Shown here: in pieces, positions 24,804-33,039 of the stretch | Layout: every line of letters starts with the position of its first letter | Numbering within the stretch: position 1 is the first letter of the stretch | NCBI GenBank assembly: GCA_033855775.1 | Contig: JAWVFT010000019.1 | Location: forward strand, 1 to 62,875 | Source: DASVTR01 sp033855775 | Lineage (GTDB): Bacteria > Acidobacteriota > Blastocatellia > Pyrinomonadales > Pyrinomonadaceae | DNA: 62,875 nt | Direction: 5' to 3' | Notes under the pieces: model-generated | What the model saw: the letters and a program-made list of their open reading frames with translations, nothing else | Database searches by the model: none | What the model was told of the DNA's origin: nothing | Program-made: the position numbers and the translations under genes

Positions 24804-25727
24804 TCACGCCTTCGGGTGTGTCTTGTCGTAGACCGCTATCAATTTTTCCATCGAGACGTGCGTGTAAATCTGTGTGGTGGAGAGGCGCGCGTGGCCGAGT
24901 AGTTCCTGTATGTCGCGGAGGTCTGCGCCGCTGTCGAGCAGGTGCGTGGCGAAGCTGTGGCGCAGCGAGTGTGGGCTGATGTCGTGGATGCCCGCGCAGA
25001 TGGTGATGTACTTGTCAACCATGCGCCCGACCGAGCGCGTGGTGATGCGCGTGCCTTGATAGTTGAGGAAGACGGCCTGCGTGTCGCGCTCTTCGGGCGG
25101 AGCGCTCTGGATAAAAACGTTGCGCACCGTCAGGTAGCTGAGCAGGGCGTGAAGCGCGGGGTCGCCGAAAGGAACGATGCGCTGCTTGCGTCGTTTGCCT
25201 GTGACGCGAATCAGCTTGCCCTTGAAATCAATCTCGCCGAGGTCGAGCTTGACCAGTTCGGAGACGCGGACGCCTGTTCCGTAAAGCAGTTCGAGGATGG
25301 CTCGGTCGCGGCGGCCCAAGTCAGTCTCCGTGTCTGGCGTTTCGATGAAACGGATGGCGTCTTCGACAGAGAGATGAACGGGCAGCTTCTTTTCCAGGCG
25401 CGGCGTAGAGACGAGCTTCGCGGGGTTCATCTCGATGACGCCCTCGCGCACTAAGAACTGAAAGAAGGTGCGCAGGGCCGCCAGCTTTCTGGCCACGGAG
25501 GTCTTCTTCTTCTGCGCCGTGTGGAGCGTGGAGAGCCATTCGCGGATGGTGATGTGGTCTATCTGCTTGATGTCGAGCGGGCGGCGCGCGCCGGTCTGCG
25601 CATCGGCGGGAGCGAGGTAATCGTAAAACTGCCCGATGTCGCTCGCATAGTTGCGCAGGGTGTGCTCGCTGACGTTGCGCTCGTAACGAAGATGCTCGAA
25701 AAATTGTGCGAGTAGCTGTTCTATCAT
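24804..25727 (-). CDS. xerC: Tyrosine recombinase XerC
   Basis: A 307-residue recombinase from the ATG at 25727 (MIEQLLAQFFEHLRYERN); an upstream in-frame ATG adds 25 residues that do not resemble the family. The SAM-like N-terminal DNA-binding domain covers about 1-95 and the catalytic domain 115-300. All catalytic residues are present: R154 (GTGVRVSEL), K178 (TGKRRKQRI), H253 and R256 (HSLRHSFATH), H279 (LGHARLSTTQ) and Y288. It should act with XerD at dif to resolve chromosome dimers. No att-like cargo surrounds it, so a housekeeping role is favoured over a mobile integrase. Confidence 0.92.
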   Translation of the reverse strand: MIEQLLAQFFEHLRYERNVSEHTLRNYASDIGQFYDYLAPADAQTGARRPLDIKQIDHITIREWLSTLHTAQKKKTSVARKLAALRTFFQFLVREGVIEMNPAKLVSTPRLEKKLPVHLSVEDAIRFIETPDTETDLGRRDRAILELLYGTGVRVSELVKLDLGEIDFKGKLIRVTGKRRKQRIVPFGDPALHALLSYLTVRNVFIQSAPPEERDTQAVFLNYQGTRITTRSVGRMVDKYITICAGIHDISPHSLRHSFATHLLDSGADLRDIQELLGHARLSTTQIYTHVSMEKLIAVYDKTHPKA

Positions 25728-25839
25728 GAACGCCCTTCCTCTCGCGGAGTGCGGACTGTGGCTTGCGGTTTTAAGAATAAAGCGGCCCGCGTCCATTCGC
25801 AATCTGAAATTCGCGTCCAGCGCTTTTAAAGAACAGCGG

Positions 25840-27837
25840 TCAGGGCAGGACGAAGGAATAGGTGATTGTGCCGACGACCTGCACGGGCTGGCCGGAAAGC
25901 GTGGTCGGAGAAAACTTCGCCTGCCGCGCGGCCTGCACGGCGGAGCTTTGCAGGGCGGGCGGGCCGGAGACGGCGCGGGCCGTGATGACCTTGCCGCTCT
26001 CGTCTATCAAGACTTCGACGACGACCGTGCCCATCGTCCTGAGACTCTTTGCCGACGGAGGATAGACGGGCTTGGGCAAGACAATCGCCTTGCCGTTGAG
26101 CGCGCCGCCGCTGAGCGGTCTTTTCGGCGCGGGCTGTGCGGCGGGCTGCGTTGTCGAAGCGGCTGGCGCGGGAGTCGGCTTGGCTGCGGGCGCTGGCGTT
26201 GAACTCGAAGTTGACGCTGGCGTCGGAGCCGGTGTCGATGTTGGTGTCTGTGTCGGAGCCTGTGTGGCTGAAGAGGTCGAAGGCTGCGCGTCTGTGTCGG
26301 ATGATGAAGGCGTGGCTTCTGGAATGTTGCGGGCGAGCGCGCTTTCGCTTCGCTCAGGACGTTCCGGCTCGTCGTCCGGGCCGGGCGGGCCGATGGAGTT
26401 GCCGCCGCTCGTTCTTCTCATGGCGGGCGCAGCGTTGTTTGTAGTTGGAGCCGGAGCGCGGCGTTCGTTGTTGGCGTTGTTGGCGTTGCTGGCGGAGACA
26501 AGCGACTGGCCCGTGCCGGAGATTGAGACGGGGCGCGCTGCGTCAGGTTGAGTGACGGCGATGTTGATGTTCTCGAAGGGCAAACCTTGCGCCTGCTTTT
26601 GTCCAACGCGGTCGTAGTAGCCTTTGCGAGCGCGCACGCGCATGTTGGGACGCGTCTTGACGCGGAGGCTGATGGTGCGAAAGCGCCCGTCGTTGAAAGC
26701 GTCCTGCGGATAGTAGCTGAGCACGTATTGCTGCGAGAGGTCGGCGGCAATCTGCGTGAATGCCGCGTCCAGGTCGCTCGTGATGCGCGGCACGTAGACG
26801 GCCCCGCCCGTCTGCGAAGCAAACTCGTTCAGACGATGGCGCGCGGACAAATCGTATAGATTGGCGTTGTCGTCGTGCTGCCCTGTCTGGACTGCGTAGA
26901 TTTGCACGTCGGCCATGATGACGTGCTTGAGGGCCGAGAGAAAATCGTTGTCGGCGCTGAGCGTGTCGGCTCCGTCGGAAACGATGACGATGACTTTGCG
27001 GCCCGCATACGGGCGCACGTACTCGGCGGCTTTGACCACTGTGTCAAAGAGCGCGGTCGCGCCTTCTTCGGGTTTGCCGAAATTTTCGATGGTATGCACC
27101 AGCGTCCGCACGTCGTTGGTGAAGGGCTGGACGAAAATCGGGACAGTCCAGATTGAGTAGATGGCCGCCTGATCAATGGGACGCATGACGGTGCGGAAGA
27201 AGCGTATGGCAGCCTTCTTTTCAAACTCGCGCGCCGCCGACAGGCTCATGCTGTTGTCGAAGAGCATGACCAGGTGAACGGGCGTTTCCGAATGGCCCAG
27301 TTCGCTAATCTCCTTTGGCTGCCCGTCAACGCGCAACTCGAAATCTTCCAACTTCAAATCCGTCACGGCGCGGCCCTGCGTGTCCACGACCGAAGCGGGA
27401 ACCGTCACCAGATTCGAGTTGATGCGGACGACATCGGCTTCGTCAACTTCATCGCCTTCCTGTGTCTCCGCGCTCTTGGTTGACGCGGGCGCGGCGGCTG
27501 GCGTCGGCGTCAGCGCGGGCGGCGGGTCGCCGAGCGGAATATTGAGGGGCGGAGCTATCTGCTTGGTTGGAGCGGGCGCGCTGTCAGCGGGCGGAGTCGA
27601 AGTGGAGCGACGCTGCCGCTGCTGCGCGGGCTGGCGCGGGCTGGCGGCGGGCTGCGTCTCGCGCCTGCGCCCGGACTGCGCTCCGACCTTCGCCAAAGGC
27701 GACAGCAGCGCAATCATAAACAGCGCGCTCAAGGCGACGAGCCGGAGATTGGAGCGAACGCAGGCGCGCTCGGCTAACGGGCGGCGAGACGCGTCGCGGT
27801 GTCTGCGTAATGGATTGTGTGAAGCCAGATGTCCCAC
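25840..27837 (-). CDS. VWFA-related protein fused to a TonB C-terminal domain
   Basis: A 665-residue exported protein. A signal-like helix at about 32-53 follows a basic n-region. A Pro/Thr-rich linker leads to the VWFA domain (about 140-420), which fits the acidobacterial VWFA-related family (SNLVTVPASVVDTQGRAVTD). It contains a MIDAS-type DNSMS at 194-198 and VSDGADTLS. A 150-residue Pro/Ala/Thr stretch then spans to a TonB C-terminal domain (about 585-665: PKPVYPPSAKSLRTMGTVVV, SGPPALQSSAVQAARQAKFSP). The fusion suggests an envelope-spanning energy transducer or binding protein with an adhesive module. Its start lies 64 bp inside trmFO. Confidence 0.85.
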   Translation of the reverse strand: MGHLASHNPLRRHRDASRRPLAERACVRSNLRLVALSALFMIALLSPLAKVGAQSGRRRETQPAASPRQPAQQRQRRSTSTPPADSAPAPTKQIAPPLNIPLGDPPPALTPTPAAAPASTKSAETQEGDEVDEADVVRINSNLVTVPASVVDTQGRAVTDLKLEDFELRVDGQPKEISELGHSETPVHLVMLFDNSMSLSAAREFEKKAAIRFFRTVMRPIDQAAIYSIWTVPIFVQPFTNDVRTLVHTIENFGKPEEGATALFDTVVKAAEYVRPYAGRKVIVIVSDGADTLSADNDFLSALKHVIMADVQIYAVQTGQHDDNANLYDLSARHRLNEFASQTGGAVYVPRITSDLDAAFTQIAADLSQQYVLSYYPQDAFNDGRFRTISLRVKTRPNMRVRARKGYYDRVGQKQAQGLPFENINIAVTQPDAARPVSISGTGQSLVSASNANNANNERRAPAPTTNNAAPAMRRTSGGNSIGPPGPDDEPERPERSESALARNIPEATPSSSDTDAQPSTSSATQAPTQTPTSTPAPTPASTSSSTPAPAAKPTPAPAASTTQPAAQPAPKRPLSGGALNGKAIVLPKPVYPPSAKSLRTMGTVVVEVLIDESGKVITARAVSGPPALQSSAVQAARQAKFSPTTLSGQPVQVVGTITYSFVLP

Positions 27838-29126
27838 TCTTTTAATGCCAGTTCGACCTGTAGTTGACGACGTTCATATTTACGCCGGACGCGGCGGCGT
27901 TGTTCCTCTGCCAGCGGTTCGAGCAGCGCGAAAGTAATGTTGGCGGGTTGATAATTTTTCGCGTCGGCGCTGGTGACGTAGCGCGCCAGCGCGGCGGTCG
28001 CGCTCTTGGACGGAGCCTCTACGAGCGGCTCGCCAGCCGCCAGCCGCGCCGCGTTCAAGCCCGCGAGCCAGCCCGACGCCACCGATTCAACATAACCTTC
28101 GACACCCGTAATTTGACCCGCAAAGAAGAGCGAAGGTTGCTCGCGCGTCTGCATTGTGGCCTTCAGGACGCGCGGCCCGCAGATGTAAGTATTACGATGA
28201 ATCTGTCCATACTGCAAGAATTCCGCTTCGGCCATGCCCGGAATCAGCCGCAGGACGCGCGCCTGATCGCCAAAGCGCAGGTGATTCTGAAAACCGACGA
28301 GGCTGTAGGCGTCGGCCAGCACGTTCTCCTGCCGCAACTGCACGGCGGCGTAGGGCTGGCGATTCGTGCGCGGGTCAACGAGGCCGACCGGCTTCATCGG
28401 CCCGTAGCGCAGAGTGTCCACGCCGCGCCGCGCCAACTCTTCCAAAGGCAGGCACGCTTCGAACCAGCGCGTCTCTTCAAACTTGTGCAGCTTCACGCTC
28501 GTCGCTTCCAAAAGAGCCTGATGAAAGCGCGCGTACTCTTCTTCGTCAAACGGGCAGTTCAAATAATCGTCGCCGCCCTTGCCGTAACGCGCGGCCCGGA
28601 AAGCTATGCTTTCGTCAACCGAGTCGGCGGCGATAATCGGCGCTATGGCGTCGTAGAAGTACAACTGGTCGTCGCCCGTCAAGCGCATGATGGCGTCCGT
28701 CAAAGCCTCGGACGAGAGCGGCCCGGTGGCGATGACGGTAATCTCGTCCCGCGGAATCTCCGTCGCTTCTTCGCGCACAAGCGTAATCAACGGGTGAGCT
28801 TCGATGCGCTCGGTCACATACTCCGCAAACTTGTGGCGGTCAACGGCCAGAGCCGCGCCCGCCGGAACGCGCGTCGCCGCCGCTGCCTCCAACACGAGCG
28901 AGCCGCCGCGCCGCAACTCTTCCTTGAGCAAGTAGGGCGCGGTTCCCGGCTCGTCGGATTTCAAAGAGTTGGAGCAAACGATTTCGGCCAGCTTGTCCGT
29001 GCGATGCGCCGGAGTCGAACGCACGGGCCGCATCTCGTAAAGCCGCACACGCGCGCCCGCGCGAGCCGCCTGCCATGCCGCTTCCACTCCGGCGAATCCG
29101 CCGCCGATGACGATGACTTCATTCAT
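27774..29126 (-). CDS. trmFO: TrmFO, folate/FAD-dependent tRNA (uracil-54-C5)-methyltransferase
   Basis: A 450-residue flavoprotein. The FAD Rossmann motif VIVIGGGFAGVEAA opens the protein at residues 4-17, and the catalytic-site cysteine C51 lies in VCSNSLKSDEPG. The family blocks RYGPMKPVGLVDPRT, QLRQEN, QYGQIHRNTYI and FFAGQITGVEGYVES are all present. It transfers a methylene group from 5,10-methylene-THF to U54 of the T-loop to make ribothymidine. Length is normal. Its 3' end overlaps the VWFA-TonB gene, which suggests co-transcription. Confidence 0.95.
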   Translation of the reverse strand: MNEVIVIGGGFAGVEAAWQAARAGARVRLYEMRPVRSTPAHRTDKLAEIVCSNSLKSDEPGTAPYLLKEELRRGGSLVLEAAAATRVPAGAALAVDRHKFAEYVTERIEAHPLITLVREEATEIPRDEITVIATGPLSSEALTDAIMRLTGDDQLYFYDAIAPIIAADSVDESIAFRAARYGKGGDDYLNCPFDEEEYARFHQALLEATSVKLHKFEETRWFEACLPLEELARRGVDTLRYGPMKPVGLVDPRTNRQPYAAVQLRQENVLADAYSLVGFQNHLRFGDQARVLRLIPGMAEAEFLQYGQIHRNTYICGPRVLKATMQTREQPSLFFAGQITGVEGYVESVASGWLAGLNAARLAAGEPLVEAPSKSATAALARYVTSADAKNYQPANITFALLEPLAEEQRRRVRRKYERRQLQVELALKEWDIWLHTIHYADTATRLAAR

Positions 29127-29158
29127 AACTAATGAGCGGTTGGCGGTCGAAGGTTAGC

Positions 29159-29220
29159 GATGAGCGCGAAACTGCGAGATGAGCGCGAAACTGCGAGATG
29201 AGCGCGAAGCTGCGAGATGA
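29159..29220. repeat. 19-bp tandem repeat (three copies plus partial)
   Basis: The unit GATGAGCGCGAAACTGCGA occurs at 29159-29177, 29178-29196 and 29197-29215, the third with one substitution, followed by a partial copy. It lies in the 126-bp gap between the exported protein gene and trmFO on the minus strand, 33 bp upstream of the trmFO start. Confidence 0.9.
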
Positions 29221-29252
29221 GCTTGAGCCTTTAACCTTGCGACCTTTGCCTT

Positions 29253-30902
29253 TCATTGTGGAGCGGGAGCTTTGCTGGCGGGAGTGTCCAGCTTGTAGTC
29301 CTTGGTTTCAGTCTCGAAGTGGCGATAGTCGCTGAACTCGCGTGTCTCGTTGGCTTCGATGCCCTTGAAGAGAAAAATCTTGGCCGAGAAGTTGACCTGC
29401 GCGAAGCGCGGCAGCCAAACGCCGTCGCCGATTCGGGTCTGCTCGAAGACGAAGGACGAGCCGGGGCGAATCGAAGCGACGAGGCCGCCGCCCATCTTGT
29501 AGCCTTCCGCGAGCTTCGCTTCGAGCCTTATCACTTGCTTATCCGAAGGGTCAATCCAGACGATGCCGATTAGCTTCGTGATGATGTCTTCGGCGCGATT
29601 CTTCGGACGAAAGCCGGGGCGGGGACGAAAGTCGAAGACGACGGCCTCGCGGTCGCGCAGGCGTTCGCGGCGTGGGCTGACGAACTCGCATGCGTTGAGA
29701 AACTGCGCCACCGTAATATCATCATCGTCATCCTTCTTCTTCTCTTCCTCGCCCTTCTTTTTTTCGGCGGCTTCCTTTTTCTTCTGCTCGCGCTCGTCGC
29801 GCTCGCGTTCATACTTGGCGACAAACTCGGCTATCGTCTTGTCTTGCTTGGCGGCGCGTTCAGCCGACAACGGGACACCGTTTTCGCTGATGACTTTGTA
29901 GAACGAGCCGCCGCCCTGCAAAGGGTAAATCTCGTAGACCGTCACCTTCTCTTCCTTAATCTCGCCCTTGTCGTTAATCTTGCGCTCGGTGCGTTTCTCC
30001 GTGAACGCATACTCGGACACGCGCTCGTCCAACTTCTCCTGATTCTTCTCGACCTCCTTGAGCAGCGACGGAATATCCAGAGCCTCGCTGCTCGGCGGGT
30101 CAAACACCGCGTCGCTGAAATTCGCGTCATAGCTGACGCGCTGAAGTTTCAACGTTAAAGAAGCTGGCAAATCGTCTTTAGCGGATTGAGCCGCGCGCTC
30201 TATCTGCATGCGATGCGGCACGAGCAGGCCGCTGCTCTCTGCGCGATAGTCCGCAAAGCGCGTCACGGTTTGTCTGGCCACGTCGTCAATCTTCAGCAGC
30301 AACTTTGTCTGAACGCCGAACGAGTAGCGCAGTCGCGCGCCCGCGCGTGTCGAGAACTCAAGCACGTAAGCTGCTTCCGCGTCGCTGCGGTCAAGAGCGA
30401 CTGTGCGCGCCAGCACGTTCAGCTTCTTGTAATCAATCAAGCGGCTGGCAGCCAGCGCCGCCTGCAACTTGGCCGCGCCCGCTTCCGCGTCGGTCAGCGT
30501 GCGCAGGCTTCCGTCCGCGCCGCGCATCCAGGCCGAACGCGCGCTGGCCGCGCTCGTCACTTCTCCATTATCCAACGTCAGGTCTGTGCGAACGGCGGCG
30601 GGGAATCTCTCGCGCGTTCGCGCGCTCCCGGCGCGCTCTCCCTCAAACGTCCACTCGTAAGTCGCGACCTTGACGCCCGCCAGCCGTTTCTTGCCGCCGA
30701 CGGCCTTCCAATATTCGCCGATAATCTTTTCGGGCGCGGGCAATTTTTGGCGAGCCTCGACCCGCGCCTGCTGCCCGTAGACAGTCGAGCCGGTCAGGGC
30801 GAACAGAGCCAGCGCGCAGAGCAACGCCTTTAGCCATCGCTGTTGTTTGAAGACGACGACCGCCGTGTGGCCGTCCCGGTTCAAGGGGCAATTTGTGTTC
30901 AT
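29253..30902 (-). CDS. Exported protein of unknown function with lysine/glutamate-rich insert
   Basis: A 549-residue protein with a signal peptide (WLKALLCALALFALTGSTVYG). The mature N-terminus PAPEKIIGEYWKAVGGKKRL resembles the start of outer-membrane lipoprotein-sorting (LolA/LolB-like) proteins. The first 250 residues look beta-rich (LRYSFGVQTKLLLKIDD, LTLKLQRVSYD). A highly charged stretch (about 365-405, EKKKGEEEKKKDDDDD) interrupts it, and a second beta-rich part follows with DKQVIRLEAKLAEGYKMGGG. No domain was assigned with certainty. It is upstream of trmFO on the same strand. Confidence 0.7.
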   Translation of the reverse strand: MNTNCPLNRDGHTAVVVFKQQRWLKALLCALALFALTGSTVYGQQARVEARQKLPAPEKIIGEYWKAVGGKKRLAGVKVATYEWTFEGERAGSARTRERFPAAVRTDLTLDNGEVTSAASARSAWMRGADGSLRTLTDAEAGAAKLQAALAASRLIDYKKLNVLARTVALDRSDAEAAYVLEFSTRAGARLRYSFGVQTKLLLKIDDVARQTVTRFADYRAESSGLLVPHRMQIERAAQSAKDDLPASLTLKLQRVSYDANFSDAVFDPPSSEALDIPSLLKEVEKNQEKLDERVSEYAFTEKRTERKINDKGEIKEEKVTVYEIYPLQGGGSFYKVISENGVPLSAERAAKQDKTIAEFVAKYERERDEREQKKKEAAEKKKGEEEKKKDDDDDITVAQFLNACEFVSPRRERLRDREAVVFDFRPRPGFRPKNRAEDIITKLIGIVWIDPSDKQVIRLEAKLAEGYKMGGGLVASIRPGSSFVFEQTRIGDGVWLPRFAQVNFSAKIFLFKGIEANETREFSDYRHFETETKDYKLDTPASKAPAPQ

Positions 30903-30984
30903 GATAAATCCGAGAGGCGCGTGGGGAGCAACTCAAAACTGGACGGGCATATCCTAACCGATTTTCGCCCGCAGCGGAAACCAT

Positions 30985-31298
30985 CAAGACGCGACGCGGC
31001 GACGCAGGCAAGAAGAGACGCGGAGACGCGGAGACGCGGGGACGCGGCGAGTTAGAAATGAGTGACAATGCGGCTGGACGCAGACGCCGCAAGCATGACA
31101 ACACTGCGACTCGCAGACGTGTGGATGAAACGAAGCGAAGACAGAGGCGACGCAGCGGTGCTGCTTAGACTTGAAGATGGAACGAAGTGAAGACAGAGGC
31201 GACGCGGCCTTCGAGATGAAGGAGCAATGCGGTAACTTTGCCAGCTTGCTTTTTCACCGCGTCGCCGTGTCTCCGCGTCGCCTCTGTCGCCGTGTCGC
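30985..31298. repeat. Octanucleotide (GACGCGGA) array and repeats in a gene-free region
   Basis: The 396-bp gap 30903-31298 holds no credible gene. GACGCGGA-type 8-mers run from about 31016 to 31048. A longer direct repeat, GAAGACAGAGGCGACGC, occurs near 31137 and 31189. Their complement, CCGCGTCGCC...TCTGTCGCC, occupies 31257-31298, so the region can fold into a long hairpin. The right end touches the stop codon of the small acidic protein gene. This is the same architecture as the heptanucleotide arrays but with a different word. Confidence 0.7.
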
Positions 31299-31475
31299 TT
31301 AAGACGGCTGGCCTTCGGTCGTCTCGTCGGCTCCGGGCGGCTGCGGCACGTCTGCGTCCATCGCTGCCGCCGATTCCTGCTCGGCTTCCAGTTCGTTTTC
31401 TTCGTTATCCAGAGGTTGCTCGTCCACGCTCTCCTCGCGCGCTGCTTTATTCGCGCCGCCCGTTTGCTCTGTCAT
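31299..31475 (-). CDS. Small acidic protein
   Basis: A 58-residue protein, MTEQTGGANKAAREESVDEQ then a run of Glu, Asp and Gln, with no hydrophobic segment. AAGGAG stands six bases ahead of the ATG at 31475, which is preferred to an upstream frame extension. It is predicted disordered and highly acidic, in contrast to the very basic tail of the protein encoded just upstream; the two genes are 26 bp apart on the same strand. A charge-complementary partner relationship is possible but unproven. Confidence 0.55.
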   Translation of the reverse strand: MTEQTGGANKAAREESVDEQPLDNEENELEAEQESAAAMDADVPQPPGADETTEGQPS

Positions 31476-31501
31476 GTTAGCTCCTTTTGCTGTCCTGATA
31501 T

Positions 31502-32005
31502 TCAACGCTTGCGCGCCGCCTTGCGTCCCGCGCCCTTCGCGCCCTTCTTCGCGCCGCTCTTCTTCGCTACGCTCTTTTTCGAGCCGCTCTTCTTGCCGCC
31601 GCTTTTCTTGCTGCTGCTCTTTCCGGCTGAAGCCTTCTTCTCGGCGGCTCCCTTCTTCGCGCCGCCTTTCTTGCGCGCGATGGAGGCTCCTCCTTTCACG
31701 CCCGCCAAAGGCATGCCGTCGGCTCCGAGCGTTTGTCCGGCCTTCAGTGTTTGCCCGCCGCCCGAAGATTGCTTTCCCTTCTTGCGCGCCACCTTTTCGC
31801 GCACGGCCTCCATCAGTTGCGCGATGCGCTCGGCCTCCGACGGCGGCTCGGCGTCGCCGCTTTCCCTGCGCTCCGTTTCTAACTGCTCAAAGCGAGCGCG
31901 CATCTCCTCGGCCATCGCGCCCTGATTTTGATGAAACTCAAACTCGTTAATCTCTCCGCCGCCGATGTCATAATTGGAGCGGTTACGTTTTGGGTCTTTA
32001 GGCAT
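31502..32005 (-). CDS. Protein with histone-H1-like lysine/alanine-rich tail
   Basis: A 167-residue protein from the ATG at 32005 (GGGAGAAG upstream; a longer frame from 32095 lacks support). The N-terminus PKDPKRNRSNYDIGGGEINE and a helical part (EEMRARFEQLETERRE) precede a tail from about residue 95 to the end. The tail is made of Lys, Ser, Ala and Gly with KKSGAKKGAKGAGRKAARKR and related words, like the SPKK/AAKK tails of bacterial H1-like nucleoid proteins. Nucleic-acid binding is likely; the target is unknown. tRNA-Thr lies 90 bp upstream. Confidence 0.7.
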   Translation of the reverse strand: MPKDPKRNRSNYDIGGGEINEFEFHQNQGAMAEEMRARFEQLETERRESGDAEPPSEAERIAQLMEAVREKVARKKGKQSSGGGQTLKAGQTLGADGMPLAGVKGGASIARKKGGAKKGAAEKKASAGKSSSKKSGGKKSGSKKSVAKKSGAKKGAKGAGRKAARKR

Positions 32006-32095
32006 CTTGTTCTTCTCCCTCCATGGCCAGCGCGGCCTGCTTGACAGCAACAGCGGCGCGTTCGTATATTTGCTCCCGACAATTAAATCGTCCAA

Positions 32096-32169
32096 GCCAC
32101 CTTAGCTCAGTTGGTAGAGCGTCCGATTCGTAATCGGAAGGTTCGTCGGTTCGACTCCGACAGGTGGCT
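32096..32169 (+). tRNA. tRNA-Thr (anticodon CGT)
   Basis: A 74-base cloverleaf. The acceptor GCCACCT pairs with AGGTGGC, the D-arm has TTAGCTCAGTTGGTAGAGC, and the anticodon stem TCCGA/TCGGA encloses loop TTCGTAA, giving anticodon CGT. The T-arm is GTCGG-TTCGACT-CCGAC. The 3' CCA is not encoded. It reads ACG codons. Confidence 0.97.
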
Positions 32170-32205
32170 CTCTTTTTTTCCTCAAAGTTTCAAACAAACT
32201 GCACG

Positions 32206-32748
32206 CTAAGAAGGCATTTCGTCTACCCACTTTTTATAACCGAACTGCTGAATAGTATGTTTCTGGTGGTGATTAGCGCATAAGACTCTGCACTTTTTCA
32301 CTTCCTCTTCGATGGTCTTCAGGCTATATGTTTGATGCGCCATCCGGCTAACTTCCCTGCGCTTTTCAGCCGGATTAAGATGGTCTAAGACCAACATGTC
32401 CGGGTCGTTGACCGCGCATCCCTCCCACTCGCATTGTTTGGTTTTCAAATATTCGTAGAGCCATCTTCGATTAGCCAGAGCTTTAGCTTTATTGCGCTCG
32501 TAGTTCCGACGCGGATGTGTCCTGTAGTGTTCATTATCAATCTCTCTTTTACAGTCACGGCAGTAAGGTTGCAGGCCATCTAGATTGCGCGCGAATTTGT
32601 GAAACTCACTTCTGTCTTTGAACCTTCTGCAACGGAAACATTGTTTCGTTCCCGCAATTAGGCTTGAAGCTGCTACGGCTGCCAGCATCGCTTCTGCTCC
32701 TCCGTCCCTCTTTGAAGCAAGACCTTTCCTTGTCGTTGTGTCCGGCAT
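32206..32748 (-). CDS. HNH endonuclease with zinc-finger N-terminus
   Basis: A 180-residue protein from the ATG at 32748. A treble-clef-like cluster C37-x2-C40...C63-x2-C66 (QCFRC, YCRDC) is followed by a helical linker and then an HNH core: C106 and C111, D122-H123 (LVLDHLNP), C153/C157 and NHH at 159-161 with H164. Family members are site-specific or nicking endonucleases, often phage-borne or homing. Base composition is clearly more AT-rich than in the neighbours, and the gene ends 36 bp from tRNA-Thr, which suggests acquisition at the tRNA. The shorter start is chosen because upstream codons read low-complexity sequence. Confidence 0.82.
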   Translation of the reverse strand: MPDTTTRKGLASKRDGGAEAMLAAVAASSLIAGTKQCFRCRRFKDRSEFHKFARNLDGLQPYCRDCKREIDNEHYRTHPRRNYERNKAKALANRRWLYEYLKTKQCEWEGCAVNDPDMLVLDHLNPAEKRREVSRMAHQTYSLKTIEEEVKKCRVLCANHHQKHTIQQFGYKKWVDEMPS

Positions 32749-33039
32749 CTTAGCACAACCAATATCTTGAGAGCAGGCAGCGCCTTCAGCTTTCGTGTCA
32801 TCGGTTCGGTCAAAGTCAACGGCGTGACAGTGATTAAGAAGGCTGGCGCGATGGCGGCGGGGCGCGTCGCTTGACAGTCTCACGAAGCGCGACTTACATT
32901 CGTGCTCGCTTCCCAAGCAATCGCAGTCAGCCCAGAAGTCATTGCCCCTTTGTTTGTTCTAATCAAGCATCCCAGTCTTGCCGGAATTGCCTGGCCGCAG
33001 TTTCCCGCAATAGCTTTCCGACTCTACAGGAGAAGTCCA

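Noticed and set aside
24804..25727. XerC-like gene as a phage or island integrase
   Set aside because: No attachment-site repeats, no cargo and no adjacent tRNA; the sequence fits housekeeping XerC.
27864..29132. Plus-strand open frame of 422 codons opposite trmFO
   Set aside because: Same antisense artefact; trmFO on the minus strand is unmistakable.
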